Assembly (NCBI GenBank): GCA_003508835.1
Contig: PUFA01000655.1
Location: 57,446 to 121,445, forward strand
Length of the DNA: 64,000 nt
Source: Eonycteris spelaea
Taxonomy: Eukaryota > Chordata > Mammalia > Chiroptera > Pteropodidae
Direction of reading: 5' to 3'
Shown here: positions 48,641-62,079 of the stretch, piece after piece
How the letters are laid out: the number at the start of each line of letters is the position of its first letter
How positions within the stretch are numbered: position 1 is the first letter of the stretch
Made by a program: the position numbers and the translations under genes
Notes under the pieces: model-generated
What the model was told of the DNA's origin: nothing
The model's database searches: none
What the model saw: only the letters and a program-made list of their open reading frames with translations

Positions 48641-49078
48641 TTTCACTAATGGAACATCAGTTGATTCTTCATACCCTGGCAATGATGGGTGATTCACTCA
48701 TCAATGACTGAGTACCTACTATGTGCAGAGGTCATTACATTTTATCTTCTACTTATCTGTTAGTTATTCCAAGGACAGGGCCATGTATTCCCAGTTCTAA
48801 GCACAATGGCTATTATATGAGAAGTAAAGAGATATACAACAAATCTTTGTTGGATGTGTTGATGAAACCATTCTCGGATATGTCAAGGGAAAACTAAGGT
48901 ACCAGTTCCTGATGTTCATTCTCATCAAGGCCAAGTACAATACCAAGCTGTTATATAAGGCACCAGTTTACATTCTCTAAAACAAGTTGGCCTTTAATTT
49001 GTTTTGTTCAATCATTTATTCGATAACTTCTATTGATCATCTACTTTATGCCAGCCCCTAGACACACAACACTAAAAA

Positions 49079-50296
49079 AGAGAGGCACAATGGCAATCTT
49101 GAGAAAGAAGAACAAAGTTGGAAGCATCACTCTACCTAATATCAAACTATACTATAAGGCTACAGTAATCAAAACAGCATGGTACTGGCATAAAAACAGA
49201 AACATTGATCAATGGAACAGAATAGAGAGCCCAGAAATAAATCCATGCCTATACACTCACTTAGTATGTGACAAAGGAGGTTAGATTATACAATGAGGTA
49301 AAGACAGTCGCTTCAATAAATGGTGCTGGGAAAATTGGACAGATACATGCAAAAATAATAATAATAATAATAATAATAAGCTGGACCACCTTCTCATACC
49401 ATATACAGGAATAGACTCAAAATGAATTAAAAACTTAAATGTAAGACCCAAAACCATAAAACTTCTAGAAGAAAACATAGGCAGAAAACTCTGATATTAC
49501 TAACAGTAATTTCTTTTCAGCTATATCTCCCCGGGCAAGGAGACAAAAGAAAAAATAAACAAATGGGACTACATCAAACTAAAAAGTTTTTGTACAGCAA
49601 AGGAAACCATCAACAAAACAAAAAGACAACCAACTGATTGGGAGAAGATATTCACAAATGATACATCTGATAAGGGATTAATATCCAAAATATATAAACA
49701 ACTTATACACTCAACAACAACAAAATTAAACAATTAATTAAAAAATGGGCAGAAGACCTGAACAGGTACTTCTCCAAAGAGGAAATGCAGATGGCTAATA
49801 GACATGTGAAAAGATGCTCATGGTTGCTAATAATCAGAGAAATGCAAATTAAAACCATTTCAAATTAAAACATCACCTCACACCTGTCAGAATGGCTATC
49901 ATCAATAAATCAAAAAACAACAAGTGTTGGCAAGATGTGGAGAAAAGGCAACTCTCATACATTGTTGGTGGGATTGCAAATTGGTACAGCGCTATGGAAA
50001 ACGGTATGGAGGTTTTTCAAAAAATTAAAAATGCATATACATTTTGACATAGCAATTGTACTTCTGTGTATTTATCCAAAGAAAACCAAATAACAATTCA
50101 TAAAGATCTATGCACCCCAATATTCACGGCAGCACAATTTACAGTAGCCAAGATATGGAAGCAACCTAAATGACCATCGACAGGTGACTGAATAAAGAAA
50201 TTATGGTTCATATATAACTATATAGACTTCTAACCAATGCACTGTATACTTGAAACTAATTTAAATAAATAAGTATTTTTAAAAGAGAGAGGCACA
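49079..50296 (+). mobile_element. L1 LINE insertion with target-site duplication
   Basis: The 11-bp repeats agagaggcaca at 49079-49089 and 50286-50296 bracket it. The body is the end of L1 ORF2, with frame pieces [18 protein letters not shown] and [20 protein letters not shown] near the 5' truncation. It then has typical 3' ORF2 words (gggattgcaaattggtacag, ggcagcacaatttacag). The 3' UTR is mostly deleted and ends in aaataaataag. A (TAA)9 tract has grown at 49354-49379. Not active. Confidence 0.9.
49354..49379. repeat. (TAA)n microsatellite within L1
   Basis: About nine taa units. It probably grew from an A-rich ORF2 segment. Confidence 0.95.
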
Positions 50297-51544
50297 GCCC
50301 AACCCTCACAGAGTTTACAGTCTAGTTGGAAGAGCAAGCATTCAGCCAAACATTACCTAGAAAAGTTGCAGGGACTATCAAAGTAAAACACAGTTGCTCT
50401 TGTTCAACTAAGGTAGAAAATGCAAACGCCTGGTTTATGCAAACGATCATTTGTATGGCAAAAGAGAAAATGGCAATAGGGAATTAGAGAAGTGAGGGAC
50501 GTTGTCTAGTTCAAAACAATGTGATATTTACGCAAAGAGGAAAATGGGATTGGGAGTGAAAGAGAACTATAATAATAGTAAAAAAGAAAAAGTTAAAAAA
50601 AGAAAGTGTCTAGAAACTGGCAGCAAGGATCAACTGGAAAGTTCTGTGGTGAGCTCCTGTGTCAGAGTGGTACAACAGGCATCAAAGCAGCACCAAGACT
50701 TCCACGGTCTTAGATAACCCATTCTCCACATGCATGCCCTCACTTGGGAATATCATGAGATATTTGAGCAAACAGCATATATCATGGACTGCGGAGGGTT
50801 TATTATGTGTTTGAGGTCCCGAGTGGCCTCTGGGGGAGCTGAGAACCCTGCATCATTTCCCACTCTGCCTATTTCCTGTGTAAGGCCAAGGGGAGAAAGC
50901 AAGTGACCTCACATAATTTTCAAAGTCTCATTCTCTTTATTATTTGGAGACCTCATCCCACACAGGGAGGCCAAACCCACCCCAAGGGACAACATCCCAG
51001 AGGGGGGAATCATTAAACCATAGGATCCAATACTTTTGAGGCTTTGATACTTTTTATCCATTCTATTTTGGCTTTTTATATTACTAAAAATCTCTATGGA
51101 ACAGAATTCAGTGTAACACTTTGAGTTAAAATGATTTACTGTGTATATTCTAAAAGCTGCCCTTTCTGAATTTGCTAACATTTTTAGAGACTAAAATATG
51201 GTCTTCATGGCTGTGTTGGTCTTTTTTAAAAGTAAAAAGTAACTGGAACATTTTTTAAACTGATGTTGGCCAATTTAATGTGATTAATCCTTTAATAAGC
51301 CCACCCTTTAATAAGACCATGACAATAGAAAATAACAATAACTTTTCACTAACATTGATTTAAGGGTGTTTTAGTCGCCTAACCCTTCACTGAAACATAA
51401 GGTCTTTTGATTCTTAAAATACATGCCAACCTTTTCTCAAAAAGAATAATAACTGTAGTTTTATTAATTTTTGTTACTGATTTAAATTGTTTTTACATCT
51501 TCATTTTATAAAAACATTTATTTTTTATTTAAAAATAATAGTAT

Positions 51545-52330
51545 ATCATTCATGCAACAATTACAATTACCTATGACTTAGACATTCTGCTAATGACTTG
51601 GGCCAAAGAAGAAACAAAATTCAGAACCTGTCCTTGAGAAGAAGATAACCTAGTAAGAGAACAAGGCATGCAAGCAGTTACATTTAATGTCAATACACGT
51701 AAAGAAGCATGTACAAAGAATGAAGGGAACATTGAGAAAGGAGCATCTAAGTACACTTGAGAAATTCCAAAGGCCTTCATAGAGGAGGTAACTCTTGAGC
51801 TAAAACTTGAAGACAAAGAGATTGGCAGGCAGATAGAAAGAAAGGTCCTTCTAGGCACAGGACACTAAAGGTAGGTGAGTAAGGACAGTGCACACAGAGT
51901 GTGTATTGGAAACTGGGCAGATTGACCTTCTCTCGGAGACAGTATGGAACCCATGAAGATTTATAAGAAAGGAAGAAACATGGATCAACTTAGGTTTCCT
52001 ATGGGAAATGGGGTGGACTAGGATAAGATTATAAAAGAGTGAGTAGTCAGAAAATAATAGTCCAGGTGAGAGGTTATACATCTTGAAATGAGACGTAGTA
52101 GCGTGAATCAAAAGAGAGATATAATACAAGTGTAGTAAGGAAAGACAATAAGGGATCATCCATGTTAACTGGATATTGAAAGCAAGAGAAGATATAAAAG
52201 TAAAGGATAATTTCTAGGTTTCTGGCAAGTAAATTCATATTTATGCCATCCTAGGATCTAAGGAATCAAAAGGTGGCAGACCTGGGGAGGAAGACAATAA
52301 GTTCTGGTCCGTGAGGCTAGATTAGGATAA
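51545..52330 (-). mobile_element. L2 LINE fragment, antisense
   Basis: Antisense L2: cagaacctgtccttgagaag, ataacctagtaagagaacaagg, ccttcatagaggaggtaactc, ttgagctaaaacttgaag, aggcacaggacactaaagg. One of the longer L2 copies in the window. Confidence 0.7.
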
Positions 52331-52339
52331 AAAAACAGT

Positions 52340-52670
52340 AACAAACAATTCTCAAATCTCAGTAATTTAAACAAAAAAGACTAAATTCCCATTCACGCTA
52401 CATGTCTATTGTGCTTCGGCAGGTCTCCCTCTGGGGCCCAGATTGATGGAGGCCCTACCATCTGCAACACAGCTGAATGCAAAAGCAAGAGGAGGAAGTG
52501 CTAAAGATTCACACCCTGACAATTAAATACTTTGGCTCAGAAGTGGCACACATCACTTCCACTCACAATCTATCAGCCAGAAATAGGCATATGATTTTTC
52601 TAACTTCAGGAGGGGCAGGGAAGTAGCCATCCCCTTAGAAGTAGCTCAGAAATAGCCCAGAGGTAGAGAA
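52340..52670 (+). mobile_element. old retroelement fragment, family C (copy 2)
   Basis: Reads tcaaatctcagtaatttaaac, aaattcccattcacgctac, tgtgcttcggcaggtctcc, agaagtggcacacatcacttc. Comparable in layout to 28080-28425. Confidence 0.45.
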
Positions 52671-52745
52671 GAATTAGCTATCAGTGGTCAGCAGCAATGT
52701 CTGAAGTACTGCAGGACAACCAAAGCATGTCATCTACAAGATTAT

Positions 52746-53462
52746 TTTTTTTTCTTATGGTGACATTGGTTAACAAAATCCAGTAAGTTTCAGATGTATA
52801 ATTTAACAGTAAGAAATATATATATATATTTATTGCATTATGTGTTCATATCCCATAGTTAGAGTTCTTTCTGTCATCACATATTTGGCCTCTTTTACCC
52901 CATCTACCTCCCCACTCTCCCCCACCCCTACCCTCTGGTAACCACTAGTCTATTGTCCATGTCCCTGAGTCGTCTGTTTGTTTGTCCTGTTCATTAGTTG
53001 CTTTTAGGTTTATTCCCACATATAAGTGATATCATGTGGTTTTCAACTTTTTCTGTCTGGCTTATTTCGCTTAACATGATTCTCTCCCAATCCATCGATG
53101 TTGTTGTAAATGGCAGTATTTCATCTCTTCTTATAGCTGAGTAATATTCCATTGTATATATGTACCATAGCTTCTTTAGCCAATCATCTATTGTAGGATA
53201 CTTTGGTTGTTTCCATGCCCTGGCCATCATGAATAATGCTGCTATGAACATTGGTGTGCAAATTTCTTTTTGGATATGAGTTTCCAAGTCTTTGGGGTAA
53301 ATATCTAGTAGAGGGATTTCTGGAGTATATGGCAGATCAAGTCTTAGTTTTTTCAGGAACCTCCATACTGTTTTTTATAGTGGCTATGCTAATTTGTAGT
53401 CCCACCCGTAATGTATAAGGGTTCTTTTTCCTCCACATCCCCTCCGACATTTGTTATTATAC
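52746..53462 (-). mobile_element. L1 LINE 3' end, 5'-truncated
   Basis: Begins at its poly(A) side (t-run at 52746), then tggtgacattggttaac, taccctctggtaaccactag, gtttattcccacatataag. It runs into the ORF2 end, whose minus translation holds HIQKEICTPMFIAALFMMAR and DDWLKKLWYIYTMEYYSAIR. It ends near 53462. The same ORF2 segment occurs at 22838-23104. It is sense to ERC2. Confidence 0.9.
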
Positions 53463-53569
53463 AGACCATCTTATGTGCAGGTTAGAGCTCAAGAAAGTAT
53501 CAGGGTAGAAGATACAGACCAAGGAATTGAAAAGACTAAATGTAAAAATTCTGGTCCTCCGTGCACATA

Positions 53570-53685
53570 TTTGAAAATGCATCTTAGAGGTTAACTTGCC
53601 CAGAGTCACAGAGTAGCAACAATGTGGTAGGACCAGGCCTCCAGGAGTCTGATACTAGACTCGACATTCTTTCTGCTCCACTTCA
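53570..53685 (-). mobile_element. MIR SINE fragment
   Basis: Antisense MIR: agaggttaacttgcccagag, tcacagagtagcaac, gaccaggcctccaggagtc. Confidence 0.65.
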
Positions 53686-53989
53686 GAAGCCTCTAGCGAA
53701 ACGTCCTTTTTGGACAGATTTTGTTCAGATACTATTTGTTCAAGAAAGATGGTATTATCTTGATTTCATCAGCAAGTCCAAAAATTTCCCATATTTGCCC
53801 ATTCTCTCAGAAAGCCAAGGTAAATTTTGGTGGTACTCACATTTGGAGACTGCTTTTATTTTTCAAATAAAGATCTTTCCTGTGTTTTTGGTTTTTGTGG
53901 TGTGAGAGTTGTTTTTCAAAATGTATGTGTCACAGTCTTCTGTTTTAGATCAGAACTAAATAAGAAAATTTAAATTTATATTATAGAAG

Positions 53990-54115
53990 GAGTCTGCAAA
54001 CTTTTTCTGGTTAACAAATGGGCATGGCTATATTCCAATAAAAGTTAACTTATAAAAACATACAGACAACCATATCTGGTCTGTGGGCTGCAGTTTGTCA
54101 ACTGCTTCACTAAAG
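53990..54115 (+). mobile_element. hAT-type DNA transposon fragment
   Basis: Reads gtctgcaaactttttctgg, gggcatggctatattccaat, then tctggtctgtgggctgcag and tttgtcaactgc. Same family as 2113-2343, with a large internal deletion. Confidence 0.75.
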
Positions 54116-54219
54116 GACAAAAATCAATTAATAACAATACTATTTGGGGGTACATTATAAAGAGATCAGTAATTAAATCCCAAGTTGGAAACTACTGTTG
54201 TACAAGATAAAATCCTGGA

Positions 54220-54770
54220 AATCACAGAACAGAGGTGAGGCCAGTTCCTACTTATTGCCTTCCTGCTCCTGTGGGTGTGGCCTACCCATGCGTCTTCACT
54301 CTAGCATCATTTCTTGTGGCAGCTGCTGAATCCAGTTTACAGTCTTTCTGAAACCAGCCTCATTGCAGCAGCCCCTCAGAGAACACAGTCCCAGCCTGCC
54401 TCTTCCTTAGGTCTAGGTCTTGGACTCTTTCCTCTCCCTAAACTCAGACTCCAACACCAACCAGGTAGGACCACCCCTCGGAGTTCTGAGTTGAGCTCTG
54501 AGGTCTCGACACCAGCCATCATCCTGGAGATTTGAGTTTAGTCCCACAGGGCCCTTCCTCCAAGCTTCTAAACTTTAATAATCCCAACACCAGGAGTAGC
54601 AAATGCCTCCTGGGGTTATTACTTCCATGATATATTAGTATTCTCTTATTGCCTTTTCTGTTCTTCAATATCAAATTGATAATTTTTAGTATTAAATTCT
54701 CTGTTAAAATAATTTGTGTAGCTTCTGTCTCTTGACAGACTGATAAAAGGACAGTTAAGCAATCTCAAAA
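54220..54770 (+). mobile_element. unnamed LTR- or L1-type 3' end
   Basis: C/T-rich first half, then tattaaattctctgttaaaa, taatttgtgtagcttctgtc, tcttgacagactgataaaag. The end recalls a repeat whose copies finish 'ctgtgtggtttctgtctcc'. No firm family. Confidence 0.35.
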
Positions 54771-56904
54771 TAACTCAAATCCTCATTTGCGTTTCTTGAG
54801 CCCTACTAAGTAGACATACTATTCTATACTTTACTTAAAATCCATCTGTTGCTCTCAAATTCTACCGTTGCTCCCAGGCCTGGCTCTTCAAGAGTCTCCC
54901 CTTCCTACAAAATTTCTCTACCCTTTGCCTCTCCTCTGGTCTCTTTTGTCTTTCTGCCTAACTCCTTTTCTCCTAATTCTCCACCACAAAATTCCAAGGA
55001 TGGGTGGCAGCACAGAGTCTAGAGTACAGGGCACTTGGCCTCCTTTCCTCTTAGCTGAGGTTATAGACTGAAATGCCCGCCCCAAACTGAAGTGGGAAGA
55101 CAGGAAACACAGTGAGAAGCCAGCCAGACAAAAGAGCTCTGGGACTCCAATGTCGTCACATGTAAGTACGGTGTTGCAACTACATTCAGACTCAGAGAGA
55201 AACAGGGAGGTTTGGGGACTCCAAAGTGTGTGCCCTATCCAGATCGCAGAGCTTCAATTTTTCAAGGGAGGTAAAAAATGTCAACACTCTTTTGTGAAAC
55301 ATCCATGTTTTTAAACATTGGCTCAATTTTCTTTAACATTCTGTGCAGGTTAAATGAAACTTGCCTAATCCTGCCTACATGCCTGTTTGCTACTCCTGCC
55401 CTATTAGCCCTAAATCCATTCAATATACTCCGTTTTTTTTTTTTTGACAAAGATTTGATGATTAAAATTATTATTTTTAATAGTTACCTACAGAGCTCTG
55501 AACTACAACAGTAAACCAAAAATAGCATTTTCTCTGCCACTTTTCTAAGTTATCACCAAAACGAAAGAAAGGAAGAAAGAAAGCAAGAAAGGGTTGAATA
55601 ACAGAAGATACTACTTGATTTAAACCTTCAGAAAATCTAGGATTCGAATTTAAAAATATTACCAGAAGAAAATAGCTCTCCAAAACAAAGCTTTTTAAGT
55701 TTATTTTAGAAGAATGTGGTAGTGCTAAATTATTTTTTAAGTAATATTTACAGAACAGTTTTTCTAGAGTTCTAAATGACACAAAGGGAGTAGGCCTGGT
55801 ATATACATGCCAAAATGGTGACAATGAAATTAGGGCTTGATCCAGTGGTAAATTACCCTCTGCTCATCTCACCAACACCTAAGGCTCTGAAATGGAGAAG
55901 GCATCATACGAATAAGTAGACCATTTGGGTAACATAAGGGCACACACACCCACCTACCTCCCAAACCCCCCATGTAAAATTACCCAATCTGTAAGAGAGA
56001 GACACACTAGCTCTATAATTACCAGATGTGAACTAAAAAACCATGCCCTTTTAGAAGCTTTAGCTACATTTCTCAGCCACACTTTATCAGCAGCCTCAGA
56101 GCAAACTCCATAGCAATATGATGTTTGCTGCCTGGAATGTCTAACAACAGAACAATGTGAAATCCACCAGCTGGGGGACAAAGCAGTCAGTAATGCTAGA
56201 GTTAGGGGTAGGGGTGGAAAGAAGAGGTTAATTTCTTATTCCTTATTCCAAAACATCTCTGCATGTTATTACCACAGAAGGAAAAAATTACAATTTCCCA
56301 CAACCAACTTATGTTGCTTCACCTCCACAAGTACTTATTGTCAAGTATAATAAGAACTAGACTACCTAAAACCCACAACCTCACTCTCCAAGGAGTCATA
56401 AAAGGCCTCTGCAGAGTTCGTATGGTTGGCATGAAAGCCATTCCCTAAAGACTCCTTGGAGACCTATTGTATCTTCAGTCCATTGACTCTTACTTGACAC
56501 AAAATTCTAACAGTCTGTTAGATTTCAAAGTTCAAGATCAGACTCAGGAAATTTTAGTACAGAGACTAATCAAAGGCACTTGGAAAAGAAAAGGACATAT
56601 GTATTGTGAAATTGTCAGAGCATGTGGTGGAGAAACGAAATGTTGAAAAAAAAAAGAAATGTGTTAAAGAAATGAAGAGAAATGTATGAATCCATTGCTC
56701 AAAGTGGGCCTCAAAGAGACAATGTCACTTATAGAAAGGCGGAAAGATACTGGAGCCAGGTAAAAATGGGTAAGACAGAAACAAGCAGTACACTGGCATC
56801 AATCAGAAAGGAGCCAATTTGAAACAGTCCAAAGGGACAACAAGATCATGATTCTCATAGCTGTCACAGCAGCATCTGATGTTCATATTAGACTTATGCA
56901 CATA

Positions 56905-57095
56905 GGCTCAACGCCAAGTCCACTTTCTCTTATTCAACCCTCTCAGCAACCCTGTGACATGGATATCATGTCCATTTTACAGATGAAGCTACAGAGGCTT
57001 AGAGAGTTCAAGCCCAAGGTCACCTGGCTAGGAAAGGGCATAGCCAGAATTGAATTCCAGGCCTGCCTCGTTCCAAAGCTGCCCTGGGGAGAAGT
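56905..57095 (-). mobile_element. MIR SINE
   Basis: Antisense MIR: ctcagcaaccctgtgacatg, cattttacagatgaagctac, agaggcttagagagttcaag, cccaaggtcacctggctag, gaattgaattccaggcctgc. Confidence 0.85.
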
Positions 57096-57149
57096 GGGAG
57101 AAGCAAAGAGAAAAGAAGAAGCATGATACTATTCAACGATGCAAAGTAT

Positions 57150-57260
57150 CACATGTGCCTGGTTCTCTGTACTCAGCATCCAGGACAGCTCTAAGAGGGC
57201 AAGAACCATGTCTTACACAGCACCTGGCATGTAGTGTGTGCTCTAGCTAATAAATGACAG
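57150..57260 (+). mobile_element. L2 LINE 3' end fragment
   Basis: Reads ctaagagggcaagaaccatg, tcttacacagcacctggcatg, tagtgtgtgctctagctaat and aaatgac. Confidence 0.6.
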
Positions 57261-57639
57261 CATAATTCTTTCCATAGGACCATCCTATAATGTAGGTATT
57301 GATATCCCATTTAACAGTTGAAGAAATAGAACTCTTTAAAGCATTCATGCTAAAAGAGGAAAAAAATATTCTCCCAGTGAAAGATAAAACCCAGGGTTAT
57401 TTTGACATGCCCAATGACTGCCCTTGTCAACAAGTGACAGAATACTAGGAAGGAAAATAAAGCAGAACTACTAGGGGATGTAAAATAAGACATTTTGTAC
57501 TATCTCTCTTTTTTTACTTTAATATTTGAGATATCACTTTCGGTAATGTTAGCAAAGAAAATAGCTCCCTTTGCAAAAGAATTTCATTTATAGATCATAA
57601 CTTGAACAGTTTACCCATGACAGTGATGCAGAGCATTAT

Positions 57640-57705
57640 CATTTGAAAAAAGAGAGAGGATGAGAGAGAGTGAGACAGAGACAGAGAGACAGAAAGAAAA
57701 GAAAA
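57640..57705. repeat. GAGA-rich simple repeat
   Basis: Imperfect gagagagtgagacagagac units. Confidence 0.9.
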
Positions 57706-57894
57706 CTAACAACCCAGAAAACTAGGCAACTCATTACGTCTCTATCAGATCCTGCAGAATCACACTTGAAGTGACAGATGTGAAGAGGAAGAAGGTTCAC
57801 ACCTAGAAAGGCAAAAGAACTATCTTGGGGAGGTTTGTTAGAGAAGGTGGCAGAGTGCCTGGAGAACTAGTGCACAGATGTAGCCGTGGCACGT

Positions 57895-58690
57895 GTATTC
57901 ATTCACTCATTCATTTATTCAAGCATGCATGCAACAAACATTCACCAAGCCCCAACTATGCACATGACAAACATTTACCAGGCCCACCTTATCAACAGAA
58001 GCTGGAGATACTGTAGGGAACCAGTCATCATCTCTGTCTTTGAGAAGCTCACAGTCTGCTAGAAAATTTCAGGCAAGTGGTTAAGTCAACTAACATTACC
58101 CATAATGGAGTATATTCCAGGGATTCTAGAACTCAACCTGTGGGGAGAGCAATAACCAAAATAAGAAGTGGAAGGAAAGTTGGGAAGGTATCAGGGATAG
58201 GGCAAGAATTTTATATTTTACCCTGAAGGGAATGGAAAGCCATTCAATGTTTCATTATCAGGGGACTGCATGCCCAGATTGGCATTAAAAAATAAAAATC
58301 TGGATACAACGTGGATTAAGAGATTTAGAATGGCCACAAGAAGGTAAATCAAGAGACTACTGCAAATGCTCAGGCTAGAACTATTTAAACCTAAACTAAA
58401 GTAGCAATAGGAGAATAAAAAAGAGGAAACTGAATCAAGAGATACTTGTGGGAAAGAATCAATAGGAATTTGGGACCGATATGGATAATGGTTATGAAGA
58501 GGAAAAAAGTATCAAGGATGGCCTCAAAGTATGTGGTTTGGTTGTGGTGGGGTTGGGATGCTGAAACATTCCCTAAGAAAGGAATGAGGGATAATATTAG
58601 AGGGAGTTAGGAAGTTCTAACTTAGACATGTTGAGTTTAAAGTATCTTTGCCTGGTGAGCTGGTGGGAGCTCCTAGTCATTTAGGTCTCT
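57895..58690 (-). mobile_element. L2 LINE fragment, antisense
   Basis: Antisense L2 with attcattcactcattcattt, agaagctcacagtctgctag, aggaagtggaaggaaag-like stretches, ggaatggaaagccattcaatg, caggggactgcatgcccag and aggctagaac. Long and diverged. Confidence 0.7.
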
Positions 58691-58699
58691 AAATCATAC

Positions 58700-59235
58700 T
58701 CACTGTGTTTATTAATTACTACATAACATTAGTACAAATTTAGCAGCTTCAAGCAACACATATATATCTCATAGTTCCTGTGGGTCAGCAGTCCTGATAT
58801 GACTAAGCTGGTTCTTCCGCAAGGCTGCAATCAATGGGTCAGCCAGGGCTGGGCTCTCATCTGAAGTTTAACTGAGAAGACTCCATTTCTTAGCTCATGT
58901 GATCATTGGCAGCATTCAGTTCCTTCAGACTGCCAGACAGAGAGTCTTGGTTTCTTACTGACTGTTGACTAGAGGCTCCTTGTCTCATAGCCTTTTCCAT
59001 ATGCAATTGACAAAATGGCAGCATTCTTCCTTAAATCTACCAAAAATTAGTGTCTCCTTGCAACACAGACATTATAATCTTATGGAACATAATCACATAC
59101 ATATCGTCACCTTTGCTATATTTTATTGGTTAAAAGCAAGTCACAAATCTCCCCTTATTCAAGGGCAGAGGATCACACAAAGGTATGAATCCAGGAAGCG
59201 AGAATCATGAAGGCCACCTTAGAGTCTATCCACTA
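58700..59235 (+). mobile_element. old retroelement 3' end, family A (copy 2)
   Basis: Same order as 10083-10645: attactacataacattagta, tttagcagcttcaagcaac, aggctgcaatcaatgggtc, gggctctcatctgaagttt, cattggcagcattcagttcc, aagggcagaggatcacac and ggccaccttagagtctatcc. Confidence 0.6.
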
Positions 59236-59509
59236 CACCCATGTTCACTTGGTCTGCAAAAGTTGGAAACCCTTGGACCTGCTTTCTTACCTCCTATGGC
59301 CCCATGGCCTTAGCAACCAGATACTCAATGGTATGCAAATACAGATCCACAAACCATCCACCCCTCTCAATTCAATCTACTTCATGAAACCTTCCCAAGA
59401 AGGCTCTGCCTTCCCCTGCCTCCATTCTGTTATTATAACACTTAAAATGTAAACTAACAGTTTCTAGAATTTAAGGGTAAAAAAACTGAATAACCCTCAA
59501 AAGAAATAA

Positions 59510-59755
59510 CAATAGCTACCTTTTATTAAATGCTTACTACATATCACTCACTATACTGAAAACCATATATGAAACACCTCATTTAATCCTCGCAATGATA
59601 CTAAATGAAGTGCAAATATTATTCCATTTTACAGATGGTAAAATTGAGACACAGAGAAGCTAAGACACTTCTGAAAGTTAGATAACTAATTAGGTTGTGA
59701 ATGCAAGGCAGTCTGACTCCAGAGCCCACACCCAAAGCCTGTCCAGGCACTTAAA
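59510..59755 (-). mobile_element. MIR SINE
   Basis: Antisense MIR: ttttattaaatgcttactac, aacacctcatttaatcctcgc, attttacagatggtaaaattg, agacacagagaagctaag, gtctgactccagagccca. Near full length. Confidence 0.85.
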
Positions 59756-60027
59756 CATCACCGGTTATATTTTTAGAATCTTCTGAAATATAAAAATAGC
59801 CAAAAGCTACTTTGAGTTCAGTAACAGTTTTACATACATTTGTAAGGTTTTTTTTTTCACCCATGATAGAATCTATAAATGTTTGCAAAACACAGTACAT
59901 ACATGTGCAAACACTATTCTCTCCATAGACATGACAACCATTTACAGAGCCCCATAGTCCTCCCCACAAGGCTCACTGGGCACCAGTAGCTCCCATATAC
60001 TTTTAGCACTTGGCTTATAATCCACAT

Positions 60028-60232
60028 TAGCAGTCCTCAACCCAGGGTGACTTTGCACTCCAAGGGACATTTGGCAATGTCTGCAGACTTTTTCGGTTGT
60101 CGTGATTAGGGAGAGGGTACTACCAGCATCTTGTAGATAAAGGTCATAGGTGCTGCTGAACCTCTTACAATGCACAGGGAAGCCTCGATATGAAAAGTTA
60201 TTTAGCCAAAAGTGTCAATAGTGTCGATCTTA
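60028..60232 (+). mobile_element. MER5A-type hAT-Charlie DNA transposon
   Basis: Reads agcagtcctcaacccagggtg, gggacatttggcaatgtctg, tttttcggttgtcgtgat, gctgctgaacctcttacaatg and aaaagtgtcaatagtgtcg. Second MER5A of the window, same strand as 1172-1390. Confidence 0.85.
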
Positions 60233-61839
60233 AGAAAGATGCATGTATAGCGATATAAAACTCTTTGTTTTATATGTATTTGTCCTAATTCTCCAAGATA
60301 AACCTACATGCCATCACAGCAGAGACTTCATGAGTTCCTGATCCCCACCTTGCTCAACCTACACCTAGGTTCCAGACACTATAAATGTCCAAGAGATACT
60401 TTTAAATTGAAATTGATTTCAAACATACAGTAGGCTTTCTTTCTATAAGAATTATTTATTCAGTAATTAACACATCCCCCTACAAGTTCAAAGTTTCTAC
60501 ATTGAATTTATTGAAGGCTAATTTACTTCTGAAATTAATACAGCCCTAACCAGGGCAGCTTCTGGCACTTGTACAGTTGAATTGCAAACAAATTCTTGGT
60601 TTAGAAAAATCAGATAAATGAAACAATATGCAAGATTGAGACAGAGAGACCCAGAAGCATCATCAAATGCCAAGGACTAGAAGGTGTTTATTTCCTACAT
60701 AACCACTCACGCTTTCAACGTATTGAAAGCCAAGGACATGTAAACAGACTAGGTTCCAAAAATGACCCTTTAAAATCACAAACCATCGTGAAGAGAACAT
60801 TGTTCTAAAGCACATCAGATGCATTTGCTGAATGATAAAAGAACCCCATTATTTGTTAGCACAAGTAAGCATTGTATATATTTTAAGACAAGAATAAATT
60901 ATAATTCTAGGAAGGAGAAGGAGCTACCATTCCATTTTTCTACATATAGAGATCTAAACCAGTACTCTAAAAGATGAGTCAACTGGCTATCCCCAAAAAT
61001 TTTCTACCGAGTAGGGAAATGCCTGCTGTATACTTCCATGCCTCTGTGACCCAATCTCAGGGTATAGTCTTGTTCTTAGTTCCCTCTCAAATAAAAAATG
61101 AGTCCAGTGAATCCCAAAATAACCTAAAACCTTTGGGACCACGCCCCCACTGCTGAGAAGGCTCCAAAATTGTTTTGTCCGCTCCAGCACTGTACTTTCC
61201 AAGAGGAGCTGATGAATCAGACTGAACAGGACCATGCAGTCTCTGAAGTTCCTCAGGAGCATCTTGATTACACCCAATTAGTAAACCTCTACACAGAAGC
61301 CCAGTGAATCAGACAACCTCACAACCCAGCACAGTCAGCAGGGTTGGAAAACCAAGGCCATTAGTTCCTGTTGTTTCCTACCTCTCAAATAATCAAATCC
61401 AAGCTGGTTGTTAAAGACAATGGCCGCTTTATACAATCAACCACAGATTACTTCTAGTGGTGGCATGAGAGATTCAAAGCAGTGGGGAACCCTGAAATCA
61501 CTAATAGTCACATTTGGAATTCTCTGAAGGTTGTTCTTTGAAACAACAAATCTAACTTCTCAAGTACAATTTTCCTAGGCTAATGTGAACATTTTCCCTG
61601 TGCTTCCTGAGCATGTGCTGAACAGCATCAGAAACAGCAAAACAGGTACGTACCAGGGCCTGAGGTAAAGTAGCCCATGGGTAAAGTTTATCTGAGCATT
61701 AGCTTGGTTCTATAGGGGTTGGGGAACTCATATAGGTGGACTGAGCCCTTGGCTAAGGTCTGGTTTGGAGTTAGATTAGGCATCTAGTTGGTGTCTGTCT
61801 CTACTCCTTCATTCACTCACTTCTGACTCCTCAGCCGAG

Positions 61840-62065
61840 ACCTCAAGACCTACCAGGATCCAGCCCTCTTTATTCATTACCTATACTAGCTGAGCATTTA
61901 CTTTAACATGCATAGCCTTTATTCTGATTTTCCCCTCTCGTCCTGGTGTCTGCTTACCCAGATTCTACATTTTCTCCACAATTTAGTGGCATAAATCAAG
62001 CTCTACCTTCTCTAAGAAGTCAGCCTGACCAACCCCAGCCAACATGGTCTCATTATTCTCTGAAC
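61840..62065 (+). mobile_element. L2-like fragment
   Basis: C/T-rich text with ctttattcattacctatact, ctaccttctctaagaagtc, agcctgaccaaccccagcc fits the L2 region upstream of its 3' end. Weak. Confidence 0.4.
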
Positions 62066-62079
62066 CTGGGCATAAAGGC

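Larger units (their letters stand above)
49000..50345 (-). mobile_element. L2 fragment, antisense, split by an L1 insertion
   Basis: Antisense L2 begins ttcaatcatttattcgata...catctactttatgccagccc and resumes after the L1 with gcccaaccctcacagagttt, acagtctagttggaagag. Joined, the two parts read as one continuous L2. Confidence 0.8.
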
